Shown here: positions 18,328 to 28,846 of the stretch, one piece after another
Numbering within the stretch: position 1 is the first letter of the stretch
Layout of the letters: every line of letters begins with the position of its first letter
Source of the DNA: Pedobacter metabolipauper
Lineage (GTDB): Bacteria; Bacteroidota; Bacteroidia; Sphingobacteriales; Sphingobacteriaceae
NCBI RefSeq assembly: GCF_004362715.1
Contig: NZ_SNYC01000003.1
Coordinates: forward strand, 1,410,366-1,474,365
Length of the DNA: 64,000 nt
Reading direction: 5' to 3'
Position numbers and translations under genes: made by a program
The notes under the pieces: model-generated
The model's input: the letters and a program-made list of their open reading frames with translations, nothing else
What the model was told of the DNA's origin: nothing
Database searches by the model: none

Positions 18328-18798
18328 TTATGCAGCGATCTCAAAGTGCATCCAGTCGTAATTCTTTTCCCGTCCAAGGGAAACAAAACCATGCTTATAA
18401 AATATATCAATCATCGCTTTGTATTCAGGACGCGCAAACCGTGCGGTCTTTGAAGTTTCTTTTAGTAAATTACGATCAGGATCAAGATCAATAGCAGTAC
18501 CCCATGAGTGACGTGATAGTGTTGTCGTGCTTCCCCTCATAAGACGGTAATTAAAACAGCCACCGTATAGATCAATACCGAGCTCAACAATTTTAGCATA
18601 TCCATAATGGGAAAGGATATCAGTGAAAACCGCTTTCAACCGATCAGCAATCAGCTTGTGACATTGAATTTTGGTAACGTAAGAATTTCTCTGCCATGCA
18701 ACACGCATTTTAAACGGAAGGGTGATGGTAGTTAAGTACCCGGATCCTGTGGCATTTGGTATCCCATATTTTTTGTTTAACTGATCTGTAGTAATCAT
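18328..18798 (-). CDS. M15-family peptidase endolysin
   Basis: 156 residues with the zinc site of D-Ala-D-Ala peptidases of family M15: [12 protein letters not shown] (His and Asp ligands, about 95-106) and YDWMHFEI (catalytic His with Glu-type context near the end). The peptidase probably cuts cross-linked stem peptides. There is no signal peptide, so it needs a holin. It is the first gene of the lysis cluster; a TAAATTTG box lies at 18831-18824 about 26 bp upstream. Confidence 0.93.
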   Translation of the reverse strand: MITTDQLNKKYGIPNATGSGYLTTITLPFKMRVAWQRNSYVTKIQCHKLIADRLKAVFTDILSHYGYAKIVELGIDLYGGCFNYRLMRGSTTTLSRHSWGTAIDLDPDRNLLKETSKTARFARPEYKAMIDIFYKHGFVSLGREKNYDWMHFEIAA

Positions 18799-18823
18799 CG
18801 TGTTACCATTTTAAAGTGTAACA

Positions 18824-18831
18824 CAAATTTA
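18824..18831 (-). promoter_or_regulatory. possible -7 box of a lysis-cluster promoter
   Basis: The minus strand reads TAAATTTG, matching TAnnTTTG, in the 91-bp gap between the tail tip and endolysin genes. No convincing -33 TTTG is found at 19-21 bp, so the call is weak. Confidence 0.3.
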
Positions 18832-18889
18832 CCTCCGTACTTAAGGAGACTGGTTTTTAATACTTTACTATTCGTATTTAGTAAGATAT

Positions 18890-21800
18890 TTAAGCTCTGT
18901 ATAAATTACCACTTGCATCTATCCTTACAGCAGCATCCCCAGCTGCGCCAGCAAGATTTGCTATGATACCACCTTCAGAAACAATACCTCCGGATCCTAC
19001 TTCTAATTTCGATGATGCTTTCAAAGTATTGAAGTAACCCCCGTAGCTTTTACTGGGTCCATCACCTGAATCTGTTTGATCAATGCCAACAACAGCTGCC
19101 GATAAACCAGACGGATCAGTATTTCTTTTTTGTAAAAGACCTACCACACTTCCATTAGAAGAAATTCCGGTTATTAGAGGTATGAATATGAGACCACTTC
19201 CATTAGCGAAGAAGCCATTACCTGTACCATAAGACACTTGTCCATCCGGGGTTTTCATTCTTATACCTCCTAATGGTGTGCCAGCTGAATCTGAATCAAT
19301 ATCATCATCTAACCTAAATACCTCAACATCATCAGCATTATAAAAGATCATATTATTATTAGCCCCTGATATTTCGATCCTTAATCCGGAAGTACTGGTT
19401 TTAACATTTTGAGCAATCAATAAAGCTGTCTCAATCAAACTGTTTTTGAGATAACCACCTTCGATTATTGTAGTCCCTAACTTTGCAAATTCTACAGCAT
19501 CCTCGTACGCCATATCTCCAAGAGTTGTAATCAAAGCGTTTACTATTGTATCATCAGTGTATTTTGATGCTTTACCCCAATCAGTCGCGCTGTACGATCC
19601 AGTAGCGCGGGCGATAATACATTTCATGAGTTCACCGGATGGCCCTTGTGACCATAGATCACCAACATCATAAGGTGTTGTAGGTGTGACAACAAATACG
19701 CGCCTTTTTCCATCTGCGGTGTCTTGCGCATTCTGTGCCGTCTGTAGCGCAAGAACAACATCAGTATCCATGATCCTAAACCATGAAAACACTGAACCAT
19801 CTTTCATATAACGGTATGCGTATCCTGTTGTATTGTCATAAAATAAATCTCCTAAATGGGTATCACGAACAGCATCAGTGGTCCAAGTCGATGCTGGTAA
19901 ATTAGTGTTATCCGGCACGTAATTGTAAAACCAGGCGGTGATCTGTCCATCAATTTGATTTTGCAGATCATCTTTAACGGCATTTACAAAGTCCTGACTG
20001 GCTAATCCTGATAGATCAGGCTTATCATCGATGTTTTCATATCCAGTAGACCCTGCACCAAAAATAACTTTACCGTTGATCATGAGCTCACCATCACCAT
20101 CTTTATTATACCGGAATCCTCGACCTTCAGGAGCACTCCCAAAATTTATAGATCCTATAGTAAGGTTGATATAATTTTGGCCGCTAATATCCTGAATGAT
20201 GCCAGATGTAATTTGACCACCAACAATTGTGGTAACTCCCTTAGTAGGATCAAACGTCCGGTACCCTTTAACATTTACCTGGTTAAGCTGACCAAGGTTA
20301 AACGCCCAGTGACCAGCAATATCATTTACAAATACCGGTGTTTCAGAAATCTCCCATGTACCGGTTAATGCTGTTTTGCTACATTTTGCGTATACATAAT
20401 AAAATTTAAGCGGATCAAGTCCGGCCCATGATCCAGGAGCCATCACCCAGTCATATCCTAAGCCTTCAATCTCGTAAATGTTATGGACCAAGTGACCGCC
20501 GGTTATAGTTAAAGCATTTGCGTTTGCTGCCACATTTGGTGATATGGTAACATCAATCAGTCCATAGTTTTGTGAATCGAAACCAAACTTTGCCATTGCA
20601 GCAAAAAGCGTCTCATCACCCTTTGCAAGATTGCCGTCCGGATCAAATACCCGACTTGACAACTGGTTTAAACTACGGCTATTCATACGGGCCCGCTCGG
20701 TATTTGTACGATCCACGTATTTAATTTCATTCTTATTGTCAATGGTATCACTGATCACTCGCTCTGTACGAGTATACGGAATGAAGTTGGCGATCTCACA
20801 AATGATCTTTGTATCCGGTGTAATTACATCTGGAAATTGGTAAGGATAGACTGTCTTTGTAACACGGATCATCTCATCGATTCCAAGATCAGTATCAATG
20901 ATTCTTATTTGATCACCGGGATATAGCATGATGTTATTATCACGAGCATAAAGCGGATCCATTTCTAAAGAGTATAAGACACGAGGCACACAGTTTTCGT
21001 TTAACCAGGCTTGCGTTGCTACCTTCAATCTTAACTCTGCAGCAGCAACCACCTCTGCCGGCAGGTGCATATCGAACAAAGTGAAAGTGTCACCTATGGC
21101 CGGTTGAAATACTGTATTCGGAAGTTTATTATCATTACTATCCTGAAATACTTTTAAGGTGATCGTTTTTGTAGTATGATTGTATTTCTTAATTTCAAAA
21201 TCCTGTCCCTGCAATTCTCCTGACTTGAAAGATAACTTAGGAATTTCTACAGAAAAATAATCGTTCAGGTTGAAATCTAAAGTTGAGGCAGATATCTCGA
21301 ATATATCAGATTCATCATCATAAGCACTGAATGCAGAAACTAATCCATTGATCTCCGGATATATCTCCGGATTCTCATAATCGCCTTCGCGGACATCATA
21401 CAACTTCGTTACACCATCTGGCATAAATACGTTCTTGTCGAGGTACTCGCCATCGAACATTAGTTGCTTCGCGCTACCTCGATATCCTTCCGGAAGATTT
21501 TTGATGCTCCCATATCCTGTGGCCCTGGTAACAATGTTCTTATCGCTTTGGTATTGGTATGATAATGAATATAGTCCTTTACCCATTCCATACTGAAATA
21601 CCAAAGATGTAACTGAGCCGACCTGCTTAACGAAGCTGATCGTTTTTCCTTCAACACCACTTAAGAACCATTCACAAGTAAACTTTTCTGCCACAACATC
21701 CAGTGCATTCCTGCAACTTTGGCCGGAAAAGTCAATCTTAATCTCTGGAAGAGTATCACAAATACCTACGTTCCAGCCTGAATCAATCTCATTGATGTTG

Positions 21801-22150
21801 TCAACAATCAGTTGAGCATAATTAAGAGGAGCACCGTAATATTGGAAGGTTTTATTTTTTAGGTGCTTAAGTTGCTTATCGTACAACCGGTACAAAACAC
21901 TTTCAAACATCACCGAGTATTTAAATAACCGGTTGCTTAACTTTTCCACTTTTAATGGAGGCGTATTAACAGTAAATTTCTGCCCCCGGTATTCGATGGA
22001 TGATCCAATAGGGGATAATAAAACACCAGGCAAATCAATATCTGCCTGTGTTTCCCTTGCGCCCATCAGCTCCGAGGTGACAACCATTGTGCTGTATATC
22101 GGAAGCTGAGATATCTCTACACCGTTTTTTTTGATTGGAACTAAGTGCAT
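18890..22150 (-). CDS. tail tip / tail-associated protein
   Basis: 1086 residues. The first 400 (LPIYSTMVVTSELMGARETQADIDLP; YRGQKFTVNTPPLKVEKLSNRLFKYSVMFES; FVSGVE-like jelly segments) match the baseplate hub fold used by Bacteroidota siphophage tail tips. The middle is built of beta-rich modules, and the last 150 residues (NNMIFYNADDVEVFRLDDD) resemble a fibre head. It should sit at the tail end and carry the host-contact parts. The start overlaps the stop of the esterase fibre gene by 1 bp (TAATG). The tip assignment follows from gene order and the N-terminal pattern. Confidence 0.75.
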   Translation of the reverse strand: MHLVPIKKNGVEISQLPIYSTMVVTSELMGARETQADIDLPGVLLSPIGSSIEYRGQKFTVNTPPLKVEKLSNRLFKYSVMFESVLYRLYDKQLKHLKNKTFQYYGAPLNYAQLIVDNINEIDSGWNVGICDTLPEIKIDFSGQSCRNALDVVAEKFTCEWFLSGVEGKTISFVKQVGSVTSLVFQYGMGKGLYSLSYQYQSDKNIVTRATGYGSIKNLPEGYRGSAKQLMFDGEYLDKNVFMPDGVTKLYDVREGDYENPEIYPEINGLVSAFSAYDDESDIFEISASTLDFNLNDYFSVEIPKLSFKSGELQGQDFEIKKYNHTTKTITLKVFQDSNDNKLPNTVFQPAIGDTFTLFDMHLPAEVVAAAELRLKVATQAWLNENCVPRVLYSLEMDPLYARDNNIMLYPGDQIRIIDTDLGIDEMIRVTKTVYPYQFPDVITPDTKIICEIANFIPYTRTERVISDTIDNKNEIKYVDRTNTERARMNSRSLNQLSSRVFDPDGNLAKGDETLFAAMAKFGFDSQNYGLIDVTISPNVAANANALTITGGHLVHNIYEIEGLGYDWVMAPGSWAGLDPLKFYYVYAKCSKTALTGTWEISETPVFVNDIAGHWAFNLGQLNQVNVKGYRTFDPTKGVTTIVGGQITSGIIQDISGQNYINLTIGSINFGSAPEGRGFRYNKDGDGELMINGKVIFGAGSTGYENIDDKPDLSGLASQDFVNAVKDDLQNQIDGQITAWFYNYVPDNTNLPASTWTTDAVRDTHLGDLFYDNTTGYAYRYMKDGSVFSWFRIMDTDVVLALQTAQNAQDTADGKRRVFVVTPTTPYDVGDLWSQGPSGELMKCIIARATGSYSATDWGKASKYTDDTIVNALITTLGDMAYEDAVEFAKLGTTIIEGGYLKNSLIETALLIAQNVKTSTSGLRIEISGANNNMIFYNADDVEVFRLDDDIDSDSAGTPLGGIRMKTPDGQVSYGTGNGFFANGSGLIFIPLITGISSNGSVVGLLQKRNTDPSGLSAAVVGIDQTDSGDGPSKSYGGYFNTLKASSKLEVGSGGIVSEGGIIANLAGAAGDAAVRIDASGNLYRA

Positions 22151-24264
22151 TAATTAAGGATTCTATAGATGAGCGGTTTTGATTCTATTTCAGCATATAT
22201 ATCATTTACAACTGTCGTAGCTGTTGAGAGGTCCCAATGAATGGTATCTAACGTGGTAGTTCCTGTTGCCGGGACGTAAGCAACATTCTTAACATCTGTC
22301 GATAACTGTGCTTTTGCACCTTCGATTACTGAGCTATATTGAGCTGACGTTGAATTAACACCGACTATTATAACCGGCAGCAGCGGGTTATTGACTACAC
22401 CTCTCATGTAGTAGATAAAATTCTTACAGTTTTGATAGAAGCTATCAGCATCATTTCTATCGCTTTCTCCAATTACGATAATAAGCAGTCTATTCTCGAA
22501 GTTTATCCCTTCAGCTGTAGTCATCGCATTTATCCTACTTTCCAATACAGAAGCAAGTTTTGTTTGTCCGGATGAAAATGCCGTAATGGCATCAAAATCT
22601 ATGTTCCATTTACCAGCACCTTCACCTTTTAGAATACTGAATGAAGTGCCTCCTAAACTGGTTTTTGTTACATATATATTATCCGTGGAATGCCCTGACA
22701 CGCCTCGGTTATGAGTAATTATCTTTTGATATAGAAGTATTTCTGGCGACCATCTGCTTGGTGATACTTGTAAGTCTGTGGAATTGTAAGTATGTATGTT
22801 AGAAAAATTCGTCAGCGTGAGGCTATTATTTATAATACAGCCAGGAATCGTATTACCAGCACTAACAAATTCTGCAGGTAATGGTATAGTAGAGACAGGC
22901 AGCCTCCCATCAAATTGAGATTGGCTGGCTATAATTATTCCTGGCTTTTTCGCAGATGTATCCACTTTCGTTTTTCTTCCCTGTAGATATGAAAAGTTAG
23001 CCTCTGAGTTTGATTTACCCGTTATATCCTGCGTTATCAGATCTGATTTGACTTTCTTCTTTATGACAAAAGATCCATATTGCACTCCAATGTTTGGAAG
23101 ATCTGCAGATTTCACGTTCAACGCTGCAAACGCAACTGTAGGATAGGTAGAGACTGGAATAGCCAGCCTATATCCTTTTGAAATGCTATTGAAATGAGTG
23201 GGAAGTATGTTCCCAAGGACCGAGCCTGTACCATCTAAATATCTTCCTATTTGAGTGGCCGTGATGTCTGTTAATCCTTCCACAGCGAGAAAGTCACCTG
23301 CTACGACTGCAATTTTGTTAACCGCACTGTTTCCGGAAATTGGAGCCAAAACTGAAACACCTGAACCTGTCCAAAATTGACCAGAATATTTATTCGTGAC
23401 CAACTGTGCGGGGTAAGAATCATACAAATCACTTCCTGGAATAAAGCCAGAATCGTTAGATAATTCAGAAACCTTTGTTTTCATGATTCCTGTAGGCAAA
23501 GCTTCTAACTTCACTTTGGTAGGGTCAATACTTCCAGGAGAAACGTAAACCGAACCCTTAATTACACTCAAACCCGCTAAATCAGCATTAACTACGTTTA
23601 AAACAAACATTGAAGAACCAGAGGGGATAACTATTGAATACCCGCCTGTGATCGGTGTAAATGATGCAGATGTCAAACTGGATAGATACCCACCTGCGGA
23701 ATTTAAGAACCTACCTGTATTCGCGCTAGCTATATTTGACAACCCAGATATAGCAAAAATATCACCAGGAACCCCTGATATTTTATTGGTTGAGCCCTGG
23801 GTTGTGCTTGTTATTAAAGATGATGGACTAGTGGCCGTCCACAACTGACCTACATTTCTTGTGGTTACCAACTCAACAATTGGCGCATTGAATACATCTG
23901 TTTTTGATACATAATTACCAGTGAAATCAGGAGCATCAAATAATTCATATTCAATATTCCAGTTTCCGTAACTCCAAACAAACCTAGAATTACCGGCATA
24001 TTTATCACCCACCTTAATAGGAGGTGTTATATTTCCAAAGTTTGGAAAAGCTACACCATAATTGGTTGTCGATATTGGCCATGTCTCACCTGGGAACCGA
24101 TCACCAGTTGGAACAGTGACAGGATAAGCTATAGGCTTTTCTGACCTAACAATATTAGCCAATGGAAACTGTGCATCTATACCTTCTGCTGTTAATCCAA
24201 CAATCTTCGCCCCCGTTAAATCAGTAACTATCGGTAGCTGATTTGTCTTTACCGTTTTTGCCAT
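22150..24264 (-). CDS. tail fibre with SGNH/sialate-esterase-like domain and duplicated stalk module
   Basis: 704 residues. Residues 128-244 and 286-402 are two copies of one module (QLWTATSPSSL / QFWTGSGVSVL; GDIFAISGLSNIASANTGRF / GDFLAVEGLTDITATQIGRY). The C-terminal 260 residues carry the blocks of a SASA-type SGNH esterase: ASQSQFDGR (nucleophile Ser, about 448), VIGESDRND (block like QGESD, 597-605) and DTIHWD (catalytic Asp and His, 673-678). It probably removes O-acetyl groups from a surface glycan during adsorption. It is coupled to its neighbours by 1-bp overlaps. Confidence 0.75.
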   Translation of the reverse strand: MAKTVKTNQLPIVTDLTGAKIVGLTAEGIDAQFPLANIVRSEKPIAYPVTVPTGDRFPGETWPISTTNYGVAFPNFGNITPPIKVGDKYAGNSRFVWSYGNWNIEYELFDAPDFTGNYVSKTDVFNAPIVELVTTRNVGQLWTATSPSSLITSTTQGSTNKISGVPGDIFAISGLSNIASANTGRFLNSAGGYLSSLTSASFTPITGGYSIVIPSGSSMFVLNVVNADLAGLSVIKGSVYVSPGSIDPTKVKLEALPTGIMKTKVSELSNDSGFIPGSDLYDSYPAQLVTNKYSGQFWTGSGVSVLAPISGNSAVNKIAVVAGDFLAVEGLTDITATQIGRYLDGTGSVLGNILPTHFNSISKGYRLAIPVSTYPTVAFAALNVKSADLPNIGVQYGSFVIKKKVKSDLITQDITGKSNSEANFSYLQGRKTKVDTSAKKPGIIIASQSQFDGRLPVSTIPLPAEFVSAGNTIPGCIINNSLTLTNFSNIHTYNSTDLQVSPSRWSPEILLYQKIITHNRGVSGHSTDNIYVTKTSLGGTSFSILKGEGAGKWNIDFDAITAFSSGQTKLASVLESRINAMTTAEGINFENRLLIIVIGESDRNDADSFYQNCKNFIYYMRGVVNNPLLPVIIVGVNSTSAQYSSVIEGAKAQLSTDVKNVAYVPATGTTTLDTIHWDLSTATTVVNDIYAEIESKPLIYRILN

Positions 24265-24788
24265 TATATTATAAATAATTTATCATCCTGTGTACTATAA
24301 AAACTATTTTCATGATCAACCAGGTAGGTTAAATCCAGTGTGCCATCATCTTTAAAAGGAGCTGATTGCCTAACCTCATCAAACTGAATTTCTATTGAAA
24401 CCGCTATCTTATTCGCTATAAAATTGGTAAGCCTGTTCCATTGAATTGTACCAGGTTTGTATCTGGCATTTACTTTTATATCGAAATCTACCTTTTCAAG
24501 GGTTACATAATTTTGCTGAATAAAGTCTCCAATTGCCGATGCCGTAACCTTATAATCTGAAATAGAATCAACCAGAAGTATTCCTTTGATAATGAATACC
24601 CTTGCTTTTGTGTTTACAGTGGATAATAGGTCATATTCAATAATCCCATCTCCCCAATCCTTCGTAAAAACCTGGATGGTGTCAGATGGAACCTCGAAGC
24701 TGTCAGCTGTAGTCTTATCGCTATGCGGTAAAATTCCAACACCTAAGAAAAGATCGTATCCATTTATCCTGTAATTAGATAATTCCAT
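24264..24788 (-). CDS. distal-tail-like structural protein
   Basis: 174 residues, beta-rich, without a motif that I recognise. It lies exactly between the tape measure gene and the fibre and tip genes, overlapping both by 1 bp; this is where Dit-type distal tail proteins are encoded. The start YRINGYDLFLGVGILPHSD resembles the N-terminal sandwich of Dit-like proteins. The call is by position; it could instead be a tail completion protein. Confidence 0.5.
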   Translation of the reverse strand: MELSNYRINGYDLFLGVGILPHSDKTTADSFEVPSDTIQVFTKDWGDGIIEYDLLSTVNTKARVFIIKGILLVDSISDYKVTASAIGDFIQQNYVTLEKVDFDIKVNARYKPGTIQWNRLTNFIANKIAVSIEIQFDEVRQSAPFKDDGTLDLTYLVDHENSFYSTQDDKLFII

Positions 24789-27700
24789 TAAATAAGCCCC
24801 CCGCCTCTAAGTGATCCGCTATTTGTGTTCTTTGCAATGGCCTTTAATTCGACTACAGCACTTTTCAATTCAACTACTGTTTGAGCAGTGTTAGCTTCGA
24901 TTTTAAGAACTGAATCAAAGTTAGCTTTGGCGATATTGAGAAGCTCGATGGATGTCTTACCAATTGGATTTAATAAGGTATTTGTCTCTGTACCGTTGAC
25001 CACAACCCTTTTCGTTAGATCGTAAGTACCTCGCGTGATTCCTTCGAGTGCATTAGCCTGATCGCTGGTGATCTGCTTGATATTTTTGTTAAGTGCCGAT
25101 GAGCTATCACCGGAATCAGTCAAATCAATACCGGTAGCCTTACCTAAGTTTTCGATATCCTTTTTTGCTTTTTCAGCAGCAGTTAGATATGAATCACGAA
25201 GCTTAGCAATCTCATCTTCTGTTAATCCTCCTTGTGATAGGTTTGCAAACTCATCATAAAACTTCTGCAGCTGGGTTTTAATCAGCTCACCTTTGAATCC
25301 GTTAAGAATTGATTTACGGATAGTATCTTCAAAGCTTTTACCGAAATCCTGGGTTCCATCAGTCAAAGTTGCAATAAACTGATCAGCGATAGTATCTAAT
25401 GAAGATCCTACATTTTCAGCATTGAGATTATTTACTAACTCCCTAGCAGTTTCGGCCGCTTTGATCAAGTTTTCAACTATAAGAGCTGTTTGCGCATCCA
25501 GTTTGTTCTCTGCCAGCAACGTCCTTAATGCTTCAATGTCAGTTGGTAACGAGGTTAGTTCAGATTTTTTGATTTGCGTACCATTATTCGCGAATTTTTC
25601 ACCGTTATTGATTTTAGCAATAATATCATCTAAAGCCTTGTTTCCGGTTAAGGCATATCTTCCTGTAAGTTGAGATTGATACTTCTCTTCGTTTGCCCTG
25701 GCTTGTGTAATTGCTTCATTATACTTTACGATCCGATCGGTGCCATAAGCGTCGTTGAGTAAAGCAATCTGCCTTTCCAAGGCTTTATTTAATGCCTCGG
25801 TTTGCTTATTCTGTAAATCACGAGAATAAGATGCTTGAGCCTCCCTTTGAGCAGAACGATCAAACAAACTGAACACTGATTGAAAGATAGAAATACCGGC
25901 ACCTAAGATTCCAAGACCGGCTGTAAGTTTTCCAAGGCCTGTATCGGAATCTTTAAAATCGTCCATGCCCTTTTTTATGTTACCTACCTGACCTGCGACA
26001 TTAGCAACAGTTGATAACACTTTACCAAATACAGAATCCATTGCGCCTATAGAAGAAACAATACCATCTATGGTATTAGCCATCTGAATGAGTTCTTTTC
26101 CAGCCCCCTCTTTTATTCCTTTCTCAACATCACCCAGGTACTTCCTTATTTTTTCGATTTCAGCAGGGTCGATAATCCCGCCCTCCTTAACATTTTTTTC
26201 AAATTGCTGTTTCGTATCAGCCAATAACTTTAAAGCACTTGTTTTCGATAAATCTTCTATACCTGAAAACAGGGCCTGATAAGATTCCAATTTCTTCAAA
26301 TTAGCATCATCAAGTTCTTTCAATTCCTTATCCAACTGTTTTTTTCTTTCAGCAATAGCAGTTGGATCGTTTTCTATCAGTGCAATATCTTCGTTATATT
26401 TCTCAATTTTAGCTTGTCGTTCTTGCTGATAACTAACTAATGATTTCATTAGATCATCATACTTTTTAGCTTCAACTGCGGCTTGTTCATCTATCAATTT
26501 ATCATAAGCCCTTAACCGCTCGATTTCAGGACCAGTCATATCCATAGGATCCTTATCTAAAATCTTACCTCTTTCAGCTTCAAGCTTCTGTAAATAATTT
26601 ACTGAAGTATCAATCTCGTTTTTATAGCGTTTTTCAGCAGCGTCTTTACCCAAAGAACTTTTGTATGCTTCGAAATCATCATAAAGCGCCTTTTGCTTTA
26701 CAAGTTCCGTTTCCAGCAGTTCTGTATCTTGCCTGTATTTGATTGCACCGGTTTCGGCAATTTCTACATTATTGATCCTGGTAATTGTTTCAGGTTTCAG
26801 ACCGAGCTTGATGGCGTTCTTTCTTAACTCTTCAGCTTTATCTTGCGCTGCCTTAATTTCTTCTTCGTTTTTGGTTAAGCCTTTTCTTGACGCTTCTGCC
26901 TCAATTTCACTAAGCTTATTTAAGAATTTTTCCCGTTCACTTATCTCCCTTTTATCTGCAGCAGTTTGCTTACCGGTTATCCTTGCTTTTTCCTCTTCAA
27001 GTTTCTTGATTTGCTTTTGGTACTCGTTGTACTGCTTTGAAGTTTCTGAAACAGCTTTTTGTTCCTCGGTCAACTTTTTAATTTCAGCATCTATTGTATC
27101 GACTGACCTTCTTTTGGTAGCGGTAGTGGCTGCTTCATCACTTACTCCTTTAGTTAGCTCATTCGTAATCTCTGAACCGTATTTTTTAGTGAGATCATCT
27201 AATTGCTTTTGTAAGTTTGCTTTTTGTTGTTTTACTAATGCATCATTACCATCACCACCGTAAAGAGCGATACTTCTGGCAGCATTATACTGTTCCCGCT
27301 CGCTTTCAGGAAATCCACTAACTGAATAATTAATATAGGCACCCAAACCTTTCGCTCTTAAAGCTGCCTTATCCATCATAGATATGGCTTTTATCCCTTT
27401 AACCTCTAATTCAGCAAGTTGATCATTGATTTTCTGAAACTCGGAAAAGGCAGTTCTTGCAACAGCAGCATCTTGAATACTTTTGATATATAACTTAATA
27501 GCATTTGTAGCCTTACCAGCTGCAATCTCTTCCTGGCTAAAACCAATTAAAACGCCTTTGGTCGTTTCTTGAAGTTTTTTATAGGCGGCTGCTCTTTGAT
27601 CGTTAGTCGCTGTCTGGCTTTTGATTACGTCAACTAGGGCCTTAATGCTTCGGGCTTCCTTAACTGCAGAAGTGCTGCTTTCCTCCTGGATTCTATTGAA

Positions 27701-28843
27701 CCTTTCCTGTGTCGCTTCCGCTGCACTCACATATTGCGAAAGTGAATATATAACTGCTCCCAATGCAGCCAGTAGAGCGATGGTTGCTCCAATTGGAGAT
27801 GCTGCAAGAACCGCATTATATGTAGCCTGTAATGATATAAGCATTCTCTTACTTGCTGCAAGTAAAGTCTCCATCACAGTCAATTGACGAACTGATAATC
27901 CATGAACTACAACTGATGCCGTAGCTAAGGAGTTGGCAACCGCGTAAGCGATAACAGCTGCCCTGTATGCTCCGTATGCATAAATAAGTAAGCCGATAAT
28001 ATCAAGGAGCTCTTTGTAATTCTCCACCATGGCAGTAGCCGATTCGATACCTAACGAGAACAAACCCTCCTGGCTCATCGCAATATCATTAAGCATGATA
28101 TCCCACGCATCCTTGAAACGTTCGATCATACCACCCCATGATTTTGATTGAGCTTCCATTAAACCGCCAAACATACCGCCTGCAGCTGTCATGTTTTTAA
28201 ATGCTTGTTCTACTTGAGGGAATCCGACCTTACCAGCCTCAACCAATCCAGCTACCTCATCTTTACCGACCTTAAGGACTTTAGCCAGTTCAGCATAGAT
28301 CGGGATACCACGGCCGGCAAATTGCCGGATATCCATAGCATAAGCTCGCCCCTGTGTTTTCAAGGTACCATACAGATAAACCAGGTCGCCAATAGGGACG
28401 GACACACCAGCCGCGACATCACCAAGCATTCTTAATTCACCGACTACCGTTTTAGCCGTAGATCCGTAAGCAAGAAGTTGTTTAGCAGCACCCGCAGCCT
28501 CTTTCAATCCAAATGGGGTTGTACCAGCAAATACGATGAGTTCCTTCATTAAGGTATCGGCAGCCGCTTTGCTTTTCAGCATTGTTGAGAATGCAATATC
28601 CAGTTGCTGGAACTGATTCCTCACATCTACCAGCGAAGAAACAAAGCTTGTAGCCGCCTGAACAGAGAAGTATGCAGCTACAGCTTCACTCGCTTTTTTT
28701 GCATAATTTTCTATCTGGTTACTTTGCGCTGTTATACTGGAAGTGGTGCGGTTAACCTCCCGCTCCATTCTTTGAATAGATCTATGGAATTCGGAATCGT
28801 TAATTGTACTTATCCAGTTTAAATCACCGCCTGCTACATTCAT
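24788..28843 (-). CDS. tail length tape measure protein
   Basis: 1351 residues, mostly helical. Residues 60-250 form the tape_meas_nterm type domain (LDVRNQFQQLDIAFSTMLKS; GAAKQLLAYG; GRGIPIYAELAKVLKVGKDE; VEQAFKNMTAAGGMFGGLM). Then come hydrophobic segments near 290-370 and long coiled coils (about 470-880), with a further hydrophobic part near 960-1010. It sets tail length and reaches the host membrane at DNA entry. It follows the two chaperone frames, which is the standard order. A separate small relative of the N-terminal domain is encoded at 40673. Confidence 0.95.
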   Translation of the reverse strand: MNVAGGDLNWISTINDSEFHRSIQRMEREVNRTTSSITAQSNQIENYAKKASEAVAAYFSVQAATSFVSSLVDVRNQFQQLDIAFSTMLKSKAAADTLMKELIVFAGTTPFGLKEAAGAAKQLLAYGSTAKTVVGELRMLGDVAAGVSVPIGDLVYLYGTLKTQGRAYAMDIRQFAGRGIPIYAELAKVLKVGKDEVAGLVEAGKVGFPQVEQAFKNMTAAGGMFGGLMEAQSKSWGGMIERFKDAWDIMLNDIAMSQEGLFSLGIESATAMVENYKELLDIIGLLIYAYGAYRAAVIAYAVANSLATASVVVHGLSVRQLTVMETLLAASKRMLISLQATYNAVLAASPIGATIALLAALGAVIYSLSQYVSAAEATQERFNRIQEESSTSAVKEARSIKALVDVIKSQTATNDQRAAAYKKLQETTKGVLIGFSQEEIAAGKATNAIKLYIKSIQDAAVARTAFSEFQKINDQLAELEVKGIKAISMMDKAALRAKGLGAYINYSVSGFPESEREQYNAARSIALYGGDGNDALVKQQKANLQKQLDDLTKKYGSEITNELTKGVSDEAATTATKRRSVDTIDAEIKKLTEEQKAVSETSKQYNEYQKQIKKLEEEKARITGKQTAADKREISEREKFLNKLSEIEAEASRKGLTKNEEEIKAAQDKAEELRKNAIKLGLKPETITRINNVEIAETGAIKYRQDTELLETELVKQKALYDDFEAYKSSLGKDAAEKRYKNEIDTSVNYLQKLEAERGKILDKDPMDMTGPEIERLRAYDKLIDEQAAVEAKKYDDLMKSLVSYQQERQAKIEKYNEDIALIENDPTAIAERKKQLDKELKELDDANLKKLESYQALFSGIEDLSKTSALKLLADTKQQFEKNVKEGGIIDPAEIEKIRKYLGDVEKGIKEGAGKELIQMANTIDGIVSSIGAMDSVFGKVLSTVANVAGQVGNIKKGMDDFKDSDTGLGKLTAGLGILGAGISIFQSVFSLFDRSAQREAQASYSRDLQNKQTEALNKALERQIALLNDAYGTDRIVKYNEAITQARANEEKYQSQLTGRYALTGNKALDDIIAKINNGEKFANNGTQIKKSELTSLPTDIEALRTLLAENKLDAQTALIVENLIKAAETARELVNNLNAENVGSSLDTIADQFIATLTDGTQDFGKSFEDTIRKSILNGFKGELIKTQLQKFYDEFANLSQGGLTEDEIAKLRDSYLTAAEKAKKDIENLGKATGIDLTDSGDSSSALNKNIKQITSDQANALEGITRGTYDLTKRVVVNGTETNTLLNPIGKTSIELLNIAKANFDSVLKIEANTAQTVVELKSAVVELKAIAKNTNSGSLRGGGLI

Positions 28844-28846
28844 ACT

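Noticed and set aside
18841..18889. TTACTA/TAGTAA hairpin between the tail tip and endolysin genes as a terminator
   Set aside because: Six A-T rich pairs and only a weak T-run make it unlikely to stop transcription.
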